32,448 bases of DNA. It comes from an archaeon (GTDB lineage: Archaea > Thermoproteota > Thermoprotei_A > Marsarchaeales > Marsarchaeaceae). Of the stretch, positions 24,101-30,722 are shown one piece after another. Position 1 is the stretch's first letter. Every line of letters starts with the position of its first letter. The translations under genes and the position numbers were made by a program. Location of the stretch: contig JAKAWJ010000024.1 in the NCBI GenBank assembly GCA_021817005.1, positions 1 through 32,448 of the forward strand, read 5' to 3'. The notes under the pieces were generated by a model that saw only the letters and a list, made by a program, of their open reading frames with translations, ran no database searches and was not told the origin of the DNA.

Positions 24101-24327
24101 ACCACCCGGAGCTTGACTATGACCTACGGCGAGCAGCCGCCGACTCGAATGTTCCGCTTGTGCTCAGCCACCGGCTCACCTTTCTGCTTTCCAATTCGAT
24201 GCTGAGAGTGGAAAACGGGAATGACGGCGTCACCGAACCCGTTCGAGCTGCGGATCCCCACGCCTTTAAGCGGTATCAATTCGGGGAGGCTTCAGAGCGA
24301 ACGAAATCGTCCACGCGTCAATCATAG
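21127..24327 (+). CDS. carB: Carbamoyl-phosphate synthase large subunit
   Basis: The 1066-residue synthetase with two ATP-grasp halves and a C-terminal MGS-like regulatory domain (about 920-1060). The first half starts [26 protein letters not shown] and includes [15 protein letters not shown] and [21 protein letters not shown]. The second begins [17 protein letters not shown], where most relatives have GPNRIGQGIEFDY, and continues with [25 protein letters not shown] and [15 protein letters not shown], so the phosphate and ATP sites look functional although the first loop is divergent. ATG 21127 leaves almost no leader before the first strand; the frame is open back to the carA stop (21097-21099), so a longer N-terminus from a rare start is possible. 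The 3' end overlaps the DUF998-like gene by 62 bases antisense. Confidence 0.96.
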   Translation: [1066 protein letters not shown]

Positions 24328-24841
24328 ATATTCCGTAGACCTCAAGGACGCCGGTTGAGGGCCATCTCACGAAGAAAGCCACGGTTGGCGCGGCCAGAGC
24401 CAGCCCTAAGGAAAATATCGCCCACCTGTGTTCCTTTGAGACCAATGATCCTATTCCCCAAGAAAAGACCGCGATATCCGACTGGTAGAAGAACCAGTCT
24501 GACACAAACGGATGAGGATACGTTCCCTCATGAAAATAGCCCACCAATAGCAGTGCTGAGCTGCTGACTAGCCAGAAAGTAGCTGCAACCACCTTGACTT
24601 TGTTATCGGCTACCCACATAAGAAACACAGAGAAGAATCCTGCGAGAACCCCGGTTATAACCATCCCAATATTGAAAATCGCTGGGATATTGGCGGCGGG
24701 TGAGCCCAGGTCACTCAGGGCGTTCCTCGTCAAGACGAACCAGTGGTTTTGTGAAACAGCCGCGAAAATTACAACCCAAGCCAGAACTACAGCAGCTGGT
24801 CCCGTCCAGCGGAAAAACGCGAGCCCATGAATCTGGCTCAA
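24266..24841 (-). CDS. DUF998-like integral membrane protein
   Basis: A 191-residue protein with about six hydrophobic helices. ALSDLGSP after helix 1 (about 41-48), the GxxHE-like FHEGTYPHPF before a mid-membrane helix (about 103-112) and an acidic turn SDWFFYQSD are typical of the DUF998 family found in archaea and actinobacteria. Function is unknown; a role in envelope lipid or sensing is only inferred for the family. Start is TTG at 24841 with a TATA-like box 40 bases upstream. Its last 62 bases lie antisense to the end of carB, so transcription of the two may interfere. Confidence 0.8.
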   Translation of the reverse strand: MSQIHGLAFFRWTGPAAVVLAWVVIFAAVSQNHWFVLTRNALSDLGSPAANIPAIFNIGMVITGVLAGFFSVFLMWVADNKVKVVAATFWLVSSSALLLVGYFHEGTYPHPFVSDWFFYQSDIAVFSWGIGSLVSKEHRWAIFSLGLALAAPTVAFFVRWPSTGVLEVYGISMIDAWTISFALKPPRIDTA

Positions 24842-24875
24842 GATTCAACGCCACCTCCCTTAGCTTCCTTTTCCA

Positions 24876-24885
24876 CTTTAATTTT
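24876..24885 (-). promoter_or_regulatory. TATA-like box of the DUF998-like gene
   Basis: AAAATTAAAG on the minus strand, centre 24881, 40 bases before TTG 24841. Confidence 0.35.
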
Positions 24886-25218
24886 TGCGGTCTGTCGAAC
24901 GAAAGAATCTGGCAAGCGAAACGCTCAGCCCGCGGGGCATTAAAAGGGAGCGAGTGAAGATTTAGCTGAACAAGTTCCGTCCGAATCAAGTCCCCCAAGT
25001 CACACCAAGGAAGTGGCCCACTCAAACGAAGTTTTGCGCAATAATTCCTTCCGCTGGCCACTCGCAAGCAATCTCGGGATAGGTGACTGGAGTAGCACGG
25101 GACAGGAGAGCGTAGGTAAAGTTATGGGTGTGCCCGGCTGCTAAGTAGTTCAGCCGAGCGATACAACTGCAGAAGCCCCGGAGTCACCCGCGTGAGATCG
25201 CCGTTATCTTTTCCACCC

Positions 25219-25229
25219 AAAAAAAAAAA
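25219..25229 (-). terminator. Oligo-T tract terminator after the beta-lactamase-like gene
   Basis: Eleven T in a row on the minus strand, 52 bases past the stop of the beta-lactamase-like gene. T-tracts in the non-template strand are the archaeal intrinsic termination signal. Confidence 0.65.
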
Positions 25230-25280
25230 CGAGCTGGAAATTCCCGTCAAGGCTCTCCCTCCTCATTTGTAGGCGAGCCG

Positions 25281-26276
25281 TCACTTGCGAGATTTCCATA
25301 CTAGACCAGAAATCTCAGATATGATCTTTTCGCCTTTGGCAACATATCCACCTCTTACGTTCACTGGAATATCACTCACAAGCACAACGAGCGCATAAGG
25401 CTTGGAATCTCTAAGAACGATCCCAGCATCATTTACCACTCCCCTTACGGTCCCCGTCTTGTGAATTAGGATAGCGTCTTGTGGCAGTCCTCTTCTGATT
25501 CGGTTCTGGCCCGTCTCGCAGGACGCCATAATTTCGAGAAATTCATCTGTGTACTTGCCCAAAACGCGCTCACAGTAGACCTGTTCAAATGTTGTAACCA
25601 GGTCTCTAGGTGAGGTGACATCATCGTTTGGGATTCTCTTCTTTTGGGTCTGCCTTTCCTCTTCCGCTTGACTAGAAAGGAATCTCCTGAGCTCCGTGAG
25701 AGTATGAATGCCGGAAAGCCTGTGAGCGTTTCTTCTCAGTAACGTCATGGCGTCTTGCTGCCTGAGCCCGCGAGAGCTTAACCCTAACAACTCTAAATTA
25801 CGACGAAGCTCCTTCGTCGGCTGTCCATACGTAAGGATATCTTTGCAATTTGATTTTATAGATGTATTTTTGAGGCCGAGCCAACCGATTGTATCAGCCA
25901 AACTCTCTGGGCCAAGGAAATCAAAGAGCACGTCAGCGGCGGTGTTGTCACTAATTATCATCATCAACCTAGCGTATTGCCTCAGTTTCATTGTTGCACC
26001 CTCGCCTACATATTGTAGGACTCCGGAGCCTGGAGACCTGTCGGTATCTTTGAGCGTCAGTGTATTGTCTAGGTCGAACTTCCCTTCGGCCGCACGACGG
26101 AAAAGGTCAACAAGAACGAAAATCTTGAACACACTCGCTGTGGAAAAGAGCTTATCGGGATTCAAAAAGACAGAGTCCCCGTTTTCTAACGACTTGTATC
26201 CCACTCCTACCCTTCCCGGAAATTTTCCGCACAGCCGAGTCAATGAACGGCCTAGGCCAGATGCATGAGTAGCCAT
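25281..26276 (-). CDS. Class A beta-lactamase-like serine hydrolase without signal peptide
   Basis: About 331 residues of the penicillin-binding/class A beta-lactamase fold. Counted from the upstream TTG at 26291, the motifs are: S53-x-x-K56 in TASVFK (nucleophile and base), S114-D-N116, TSPRDL at 226-231, and K278-T-G280. The Glu-x-x-Leu-Asn omega-loop motif that deacylates beta-lactams is not recognisable, and SDN to KTG spans 164 residues rather than about 104, owing to a charged insert around 160-225. No signal peptide or anchor is present, so the protein is cytoplasmic. Beta-lactam resistance is improbable; a peptide or amide hydrolase, or muropeptide processing linked to the wall-sugar genes, are possibilities. 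A TATA-like box at 26308-26316 favours ATG 26276 over TTG 26291. A T11 terminator follows. Confidence 0.83.
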   Translation of the reverse strand: MATHASGLGRSLTRLCGKFPGRVGVGYKSLENGDSVFLNPDKLFSTASVFKIFVLVDLFRRAAEGKFDLDNTLTLKDTDRSPGSGVLQYVGEGATMKLRQYARLMMIISDNTAADVLFDFLGPESLADTIGWLGLKNTSIKSNCKDILTYGQPTKELRRNLELLGLSSRGLRQQDAMTLLRRNAHRLSGIHTLTELRRFLSSQAEEERQTQKKRIPNDDVTSPRDLVTTFEQVYCERVLGKYTDEFLEIMASCETGQNRIRRGLPQDAILIHKTGTVRGVVNDAGIVLRDSKPYALVVLVSDIPVNVRGGYVAKGEKIISEISGLVWKSRK

Positions 26277-26307
26277 CTTAGGTTCACACAAAGGACTCCA
26301 TTCCGTT

Positions 26308-26316
26308 TCTTAAAGC
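26308..26316 (-). promoter_or_regulatory. TATA-like box of the beta-lactamase-like gene
   Basis: GCTTTAAGA on the minus strand, centre 26312, 36 bases before ATG 26276 (and only 21 before TTG 26291). Confidence 0.4.
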
Positions 26317-26891
26317 TGCCCCTTTTCTGCCTGTTAATGCCAAATGATGGGACGATTTATCGGATAGGTCTGGGGAAATAGAGTAGCGGCACGTGACGTT
26401 TCTGAACATCCAAGGCACAAGGGGCTTTTCCCCCTGTTCGAACTATGCTCTTTCCCTTGGAATCAAGGAACAGGGCGGGATGTTGTGTTTGATACAAAAC
26501 CTAGGTCACTGGGCGTGGTTTTCGAAAGAGCGGCTAAGCAATAGTGCACGCCGCATCAGGACTGACACGCACCACCACGGATCAAGGTTACAAGACCTGA
26601 ACCACATCTTCGTCAAAGAGCATCGCCTCATAGGGCCCATTCGTTGTGGGGAGACGCTGAGCTGGCGGTTGCAGACTCGTCTCTGGGCGTGTATTGGGAC
26701 CAAAGATGAGTATCAGAACTTGGATTCGCAGAAATGAATCCTCTAGACGGATAATCAATCTGGAGCATCATCTCGTAGCACTGCTCCCTGTTTGGAATGC
26801 ATCCTGAAATATCCATACACAAGTTACCATTTACCATTACAAAGGTCTTGAGAAGTAAATTAAATAAGCACACGGGCCATAACTCAGACCC
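26317..26891. other. Gene-free stretch upstream of the cysDN operon; possible decayed gene
   Basis: About 575 bases without a supported gene. A plus-strand frame open at 26393-26737 has no homologue I recognise; around 26590-26650 it reads LNHIFVKEHRLI, loosely like the NNxxEQDHRxIK motif of IS6-type transposases, but the rest does not follow that family. An imperfect hairpin (TTCCCTTG against CAAGGAA) sits near 26452-26471. The 3' part contains the promoter of the small gene at 26892. Confidence 0.3.
26860..26868 (+). promoter_or_regulatory. TATA box of the small gene-cysD-cysN operon
   Basis: TTAAATAAG, centre 26864, 28 bases before ATG 26892, within an A/T-rich stretch; leaderless start predicted. 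Confidence 0.6.
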
Positions 26892-27203
26892 ATGGATACG
26901 CAGCGTTCCGCGTGCGAAGAGGCTGTGAAGCGCTCCTCTGAAATGCTCCGGAACCTCCCAACTGAAGATAATTGGACTGAGTTCGAGAGGGCATACAGAG
27001 CTTGTGGCGCAAGATACTATAAAATTTATTATGTTACAGGAAAACTGAACTCCTCTCAGGACCTTACCTCATCGTATGTGGAGTTGTTCGACGCAGAAAA
27101 GAAACTTATTGCTACGGCACCCGTATTCAAGCGCTCAGGAAACAGAGTGGAAGGCGCCCTTTCGCACCTAGCGGGCCTTCGTAGCTTGGACTTGGCGGCT
27201 TAA
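26892..27203 (+). CDS. Small hypothetical protein leading the cysDN operon
   Basis: 103 residues, not recognised. It is soluble, with an amphipathic helical N-terminal half (about 5-40, two Cys at 8 and 38) and a beta-prone middle containing RYYKIYYVTGKL, ending in a helix. There is no membrane segment and no CxxC metal site. Its stop is two bases from the ATG of cysD, and the operon promoter lies directly upstream, so it is the first gene of a three-gene transcript and is probably needed with ATP sulfurylase, as a subunit, chaperone or regulator. Codon use resembles its neighbours. Confidence 0.75.
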   Translation: MDTQRSACEEAVKRSSEMLRNLPTEDNWTEFERAYRACGARYYKIYYVTGKLNSSQDLTSSYVELFDAEKKLIATAPVFKRSGNRVEGALSHLAGLRSLDLAA

Positions 27204-27205
27204 AT

Positions 27206-27994
27206 ATGATAGAGCAAGACCTCAATGAACTCGAAAACAAGAGTACCTACATAATCAGGGAAGGAAAGCTGAAATTTTCTAAGGTCGCCGCGCTGTGGAG
27301 CATGGGAAAGGACTCTACAACTGTGCTTCAGCTTTCTCGCAAGGCCTTCATGGGAAAGGTCCCATTTCCGGTCATCCATATAGACAATGGCATTGACTTC
27401 CCCGAAACCTACGAGTTCAGGTCGTCACTGAGGGACGAGTGGGGTCTTGAGCTTATTGTCGCTAAGAGTGAAATCAAGAACGAACTCTCCGGTTTCAGCT
27501 GCTGTGGGGAAAACAAGACCAAGGCATTACAAGGAGTAATGAAGGAATACGGTTTCGAAGCGTTGATCGTATCAATCAGAAGGGATGAACACGGCATCCG
27601 CGCAAAGGAGAGATATTTCAGCCCCAGAAGTAAGGAATTCAAGTGGGACTACAAAAATCAGCCGCTTGAACTCTGGGACAATTACGCCTCACGTCTAGAT
27701 GAGGAAGGGCATTACCGAATACATCCAATCCTTGACTGGAACGAAATCGATATTTGGAGATATATAGAAAGAGAGAAAATTCCGGTCAACCCACTTTACT
27801 TTTCGGAGAGCGGTTTCCGCTACAGAAGTCTCGGATGCACGCACTGCACCGTTCCCGTGCAATCTGACGCCTCAAATGTCGGAGAAATAATAGCCGAGTT
27901 AAGGGTCAGCACCAGCGAAGAGCGGGAAGGGAGGGAACAGGACAAAGAGAAGGAGTACGTGATGCAAAAACTCAGAAGCCTCGGATACATGTGA
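27206..27994 (+). CDS. cysD: Sulfate adenylyltransferase subunit 2 (CysD)
   Basis: A 262-residue PP-loop (adenine nucleotide alpha-hydrolase) enzyme that forms APS from ATP and sulfate. The PP-loop is SMGKDST (32-38). HIDNGIDFPETYEFR, RRDEHGIRAKERYFSPR, WDYKNQPLELWDNY, DWNEIDIWRYIEREKIPVNPLYF and the tail EKEYVMQKLRSLGYM are characteristic of CysD and separate it from PAPS reductase (CysH), which has a C-terminal ECGxH motif not seen here. LGCTHCTVPVQSD contains a C-x2-C and SCC at about 98-100 adds a second Cys pair, more than E. coli CysD has. Its gene is followed 7 bases later by cysN. No APS kinase or APS/PAPS reductase lies in the window. Confidence 0.92.
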   Translation: MIEQDLNELENKSTYIIREGKLKFSKVAALWSMGKDSTTVLQLSRKAFMGKVPFPVIHIDNGIDFPETYEFRSSLRDEWGLELIVAKSEIKNELSGFSCCGENKTKALQGVMKEYGFEALIVSIRRDEHGIRAKERYFSPRSKEFKWDYKNQPLELWDNYASRLDEEGHYRIHPILDWNEIDIWRYIEREKIPVNPLYFSESGFRYRSLGCTHCTVPVQSDASNVGEIIAELRVSTSEEREGREQDKEKEYVMQKLRSLGYM

Positions 27995-28001
27995 GAGTTA
28001 G

Positions 28002-29255
28002 TTGAGGTTAAAACGAACGGCTCTCCTTGGGCAAAAGGATCATGGAAAGTCTACTCTGCTAGGTTCTTTACTGATTGAGACCGGTGCGGCTTCGCAAGCG
28101 CGCATCAGGGAAGCAAGGCGAGCAAGCGAGCAGCTCGGTAGAAAATTCGAGCCTGCATTTATTCTGGACAGTTTCTCGGAAGAACGGGAGGATGCAATGA
28201 CTGTGGACACCACTCGCGCACAGGTGCCTTTTGGAAATATGGCCTTTGAATTCATCGACGTGCCTGGGCACGAGGAACTGATGTCTAACATGCTGAGCGG
28301 AGCTAGCTATGCTGATACCGCGCTGCTTCTCGTCTCCGCCGCCCCCTCCGAAGGAATTACGGACCAAACGAAGCGTCATCTGTTCGTCGCAAAACTCCTT
28401 GGCATTGACCGCTTAACGGTAGCCGTAAACAAAATGGATGTTGCGGATTACTCTCGTCATGCCTTCGAATCTGTAGTGGACGGTCTGAGCGGTTTCCTGG
28501 AGAAGGTGGGTTTCGACCCAAGCCACGTCCGATTTGTCCCAATATCGGCTTACAATGCCCAAAACCTCATTCGGAGTTCAGCATTTATGCCATGGTATGG
28601 TGGGCAGCCACTGATGCAGACACTGATGTCGCTCGAGTCCAGCGACATCGCGGCAGGTGGCGGAGCCTGCCTTGCAACAGTGCAGGGCTATATCGAAAGG
28701 CCGCGAGTCATAAGCGGTCGGGTGCTCTCTGGGTCTGTCACTAGGGGCGAAAAGGTGCTTCTCCTGCCAGCGGGAAAGCAACTTTCAGTAGGCAGAATCT
28801 GGGTAGGCGGAACCGAGCGTGAAAGAACGACTCCGCCAGAATCATTTGCGCTCGAGTTGCTGGGCGACCTTCCTGTAAATGTCGAAGGTAGCGTGATTTG
28901 CGATCCCGCGAGTCCTCCGCCCGTTGGGCAAGTGATGATTGCAGTAGCTTTCTTTCTGAACCCGCCCACTCAACACATGGAACTAGTATCAATGGGCTCC
29001 AGCACAGGTGTCAAGTCCATGGATTTCCTAGAGGCAATTGACCCTACCACCTGTAACACAGTTCCAGGTCAATCCGCTCAGCCGCTGCAGGCCGCCATTA
29101 TACGAATCGCTCTGGAATCGCCGCGAGTAATAGTGACGTCTGACGAACAGCGGGAGCTCGCGCGATTTGTGCTTCGAGACTCGGCTGGGCTTGTCGCAGT
29201 TGCGGTAGTTAAAGACAACTGGTCCGCCGGCAGTAGCCATTCTTCTAACAGCTGA
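28002..29255 (+). CDS. cysN: Sulfate adenylyltransferase subunit 1, GTPase (CysN-like)
   Basis: A 417-residue translational-type GTPase. G1 is GQKDHGKST (10-18), DVPGH at 86-90 is G3, NKMD at 143-146 is G4, and PISAYN is the G5 region. DILDSFSEERE-type switch I, TKRHLFVAKLLGI and MPWYGGQPL match CysN, whose GTP hydrolysis drives the unfavourable adenylyl transfer of CysD. Two beta-barrel domains follow (about 215-410). It is shorter than bacterial CysN (about 475) and lacks any CysC kinase fusion. The G2 Thr reads AMTVDT instead of GITIDV. TTG 28002 is the only fitting start. Confidence 0.9.
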   Translation: MRLKRTALLGQKDHGKSTLLGSLLIETGAASQARIREARRASEQLGRKFEPAFILDSFSEEREDAMTVDTTRAQVPFGNMAFEFIDVPGHEELMSNMLSGASYADTALLLVSAAPSEGITDQTKRHLFVAKLLGIDRLTVAVNKMDVADYSRHAFESVVDGLSGFLEKVGFDPSHVRFVPISAYNAQNLIRSSAFMPWYGGQPLMQTLMSLESSDIAAGGGACLATVQGYIERPRVISGRVLSGSVTRGEKVLLLPAGKQLSVGRIWVGGTERERTTPPESFALELLGDLPVNVEGSVICDPASPPPVGQVMIAVAFFLNPPTQHMELVSMGSSTGVKSMDFLEAIDPTTCNTVPGQSAQPLQAAIIRIALESPRVIVTSDEQRELARFVLRDSAGLVAVAVVKDNWSAGSSHSSNS

Positions 29256-29288
29256 AACAATCTACTCTGGCTGTAACAAATTAGCCGC

Positions 29289-30218
29289 TCAAATATATGC
29301 GACTGCTAGCAGTGCCGCGCACGCTACCAAGAGCAGGGTATCGGTATATCCAAAGTTCGACCGAACAAGGTACGTCCTTTTCGGAAATGCCCTAAATGCG
29401 CGCGTGTCGGCAGAGACTGCAATATTCTTGGCATTTCGTGCGAGGAACACCGTTACAGGTATGACAGACATGATAGCGGCCTCCAGATAGAAAGCCGGCC
29501 TGATAAAGAAGGGAAATCTGGACCCCAGGCCACGCATGAGTTGAATTTTCACTACTGACTCAGCAGCACTGACCACGGCTGGAACTGTTTTCACTGCAAC
29601 TATCAATGAGAACGTGAGAGCGCTGGGCACCCCCAGTTTTGAAAACGCACGAAATACTTCCGAAGGAGTGTTCGTCTGTAGCAAGAGAAGCACGGCTAGA
29701 GGCAGTGTCATCGCCACCAGGCTTGAATGTACAGCGAAGAGAAACGCCCCAACCGTATAGACTCGAGCATATCCCAGCACGCGAAAATACTGCGGCCAGA
29801 CCCATATTATATCACTCAGAATTCCACCCGAGCTGCTCACTGCGTGGTCAAACCTAGGAGAAAGGGCCAAGATATAGCTAGACGCAATAGCGGCCGCTAG
29901 GTAAAGAGCGTACTTGAATTTCCGCCGGCCGCCAGTGAGCGTCAAGTAAGCGATTAGCACTAGTAGGTCGAATAGAGCACTCACCCACCAGTCCAACTGC
30001 GGAAGTGCCAGACTGAGCGCGAAGAGCGCAACCAGCTTAGAGAGCGGATGCAGTCGGTAAAGGAAAGATTGCCCCTTCGCATATCTGACCAGTTGAGTAA
30101 ACCCGGAGAAGCCGAGCAGCTTGAAAAGTATATAGAAGGGGGCGAGGATGCCGACAGCGAGTATAATCCAACTAGCGCCGTTATGAGCCAGAACACATGC
30201 TAAGCAGCTCGCTGCCAC
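29289..30218 (-). CDS. ecfT: Energy-coupling factor transporter T-component-like membrane protein
   Basis: A 309-residue membrane protein with about six to seven hydrophobic helices. RLHPLSKLVALFALSLAL (about 55-72) is the usual EcfT opening after an extra N-terminal helix. The coupling helices that contact the ATPases normally carry two Ala-Arg-Gly motifs; here they appear as LMRGLGSR (around 226-233) and DTRAFRAFPKRTYL (around 275-288). EcfT links an EcfA ATPase pair to a vitamin- or metal-binding S-component; none of these is in the window. Start GTG 30218 has no clear TATA box at the usual distance, so transcription may start far upstream, giving a long leader. Converges on cysN across 33 bases. 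Confidence 0.85.
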   Translation of the reverse strand: MAASCLACVLAHNGASWIILAVGILAPFYILFKLLGFSGFTQLVRYAKGQSFLYRLHPLSKLVALFALSLALPQLDWWVSALFDLLVLIAYLTLTGGRRKFKYALYLAAAIASSYILALSPRFDHAVSSSGGILSDIIWVWPQYFRVLGYARVYTVGAFLFAVHSSLVAMTLPLAVLLLLQTNTPSEVFRAFSKLGVPSALTFSLIVAVKTVPAVVSAAESVVKIQLMRGLGSRFPFFIRPAFYLEAAIMSVIPVTVFLARNAKNIAVSADTRAFRAFPKRTYLVRSNFGYTDTLLLVACAALLAVAYI

Positions 30219-30403
30219 TTTACTAGTTCAAAAAAGCGAACTCCCTACACTTGAGGGTTTCCCATGCAGCAAACGCGGCATAAGCAAGTGTTCAGCAACA
30301 GGTTCATGACAGCATCCGGGCCAACGGTTCAGTTCCCGAGCGATTGTTTCTCCCAACGCTTCGAAATGGACGTTTTTCCGTTTTGCACAGTTCCGAAATG
30401 CCA

Positions 30404-30430
30404 CGAGCCCGTCTTGAAACAGACGACTCG
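30404..30430. repeat. Two-stage stem-loop
   Basis: Outer stem CGAG/CTCG, internal loop CC/A, inner stem CGTCT/AGACG and a six-base loop TGAAAC. Followed by GGGCC/GGCCC (30446-30450 and 30464-30468). Confidence 0.5.
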
Positions 30431-30566
30431 GCCCAGAGCAACAAAGGGCCTATTGAGACTCTCGGCCCGAGCTGCTTCCGCTAACAAGGATTACCAAACT
30501 CCTGCAGAGCTCCGCCCATTCCTACTGGGCTTTTGCGCCTGCAACTAGATACTTCAGGCGTCATAC

Positions 30567-30580
30567 GTAGAATATTCTAC
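30567..30580. promoter_or_regulatory. 14-bp perfect palindrome, possible operator
   Basis: GTAGAATATTCTAC equals its own reverse complement. The A/T centre could also serve as a TATA box for ecfT on the minus strand, with transcription near 30549 and a leader of about 330 bases containing both hairpins. Confidence 0.35.
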
Positions 30581-30692
30581 AAATCCGCAATAGAGTTTCA
30601 CCTGTTGAGAACGTGACTAATTCAGGACGAATCGGGGGGGGGGGAACCAGCCGTTTCGCGACTCCTGTCGGCGACCCTCATCAGACGCTAAT

Positions 30693-30701
30693 GCTTATAC
30701 G
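30693..30701 (+). promoter_or_regulatory. TATA box of the S9 peptidase
   Basis: GCTTATACG, centre 30697, exactly 26 bases before ATG 30723; a textbook leaderless spacing. Confidence 0.65.
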
Positions 30702-30722
30702 TAATAGCAATTAGGCCGGGCC

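Larger units (their letters stand above)
24842..25280. other. Gene-free stretch between the DUF998-like and beta-lactamase-like genes
   Basis: No supported gene in 439 bases. It holds the DUF998-like promoter at the left, a perfect 6-bp hairpin (CGGCTG 25135-25140 with CAGCCG 25151-25156, loop 10), and the A11 tract at 25219-25229 that acts as a T-tract terminator for the minus strand. Open frames here have no motif and no codon preference. Confidence 0.4.
30219..30722. other. Gene-free divergent region with hairpins and a perfect palindrome
   Basis: 504 bases between ecfT and the S9 peptidase with no supported gene. It contains a two-stage hairpin (30404-30430), a second hairpin (30446-30468), a direct repeat of CTCGGCCC (30427-30434 and 30461-30468), a 14-bp perfect palindrome (30567-30580) and an 11-base G run (30634-30644). 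The right edge holds the peptidase promoter. Confidence 0.5.

Noticed and set aside
24711-25067. Minus-strand 118-codon frame over the DUF998-like gene start
   Set aside because: Overlaps a membrane-protein gene in another frame and its promoter; no motif.
27206-27994. PAPS/APS reductase (CysH)
   Set aside because: No C-terminal ECGxH; the RAKER, QPLELW and tail motifs are those of CysD, and cysN follows.
28002-29255. Elongation factor EF-Tu/SelB-like translation GTPase
   Set aside because: Operon position after cysD and segments TKRHLFVAKLLGI and MPWYGGQPL match CysN; no tRNA-binding C-terminus.
30264-30548. Plus-strand 94-codon frame in the ecfT-peptidase gap
   Set aside because: No family resemblance, no TATA box at the right distance, and it runs through the hairpins.
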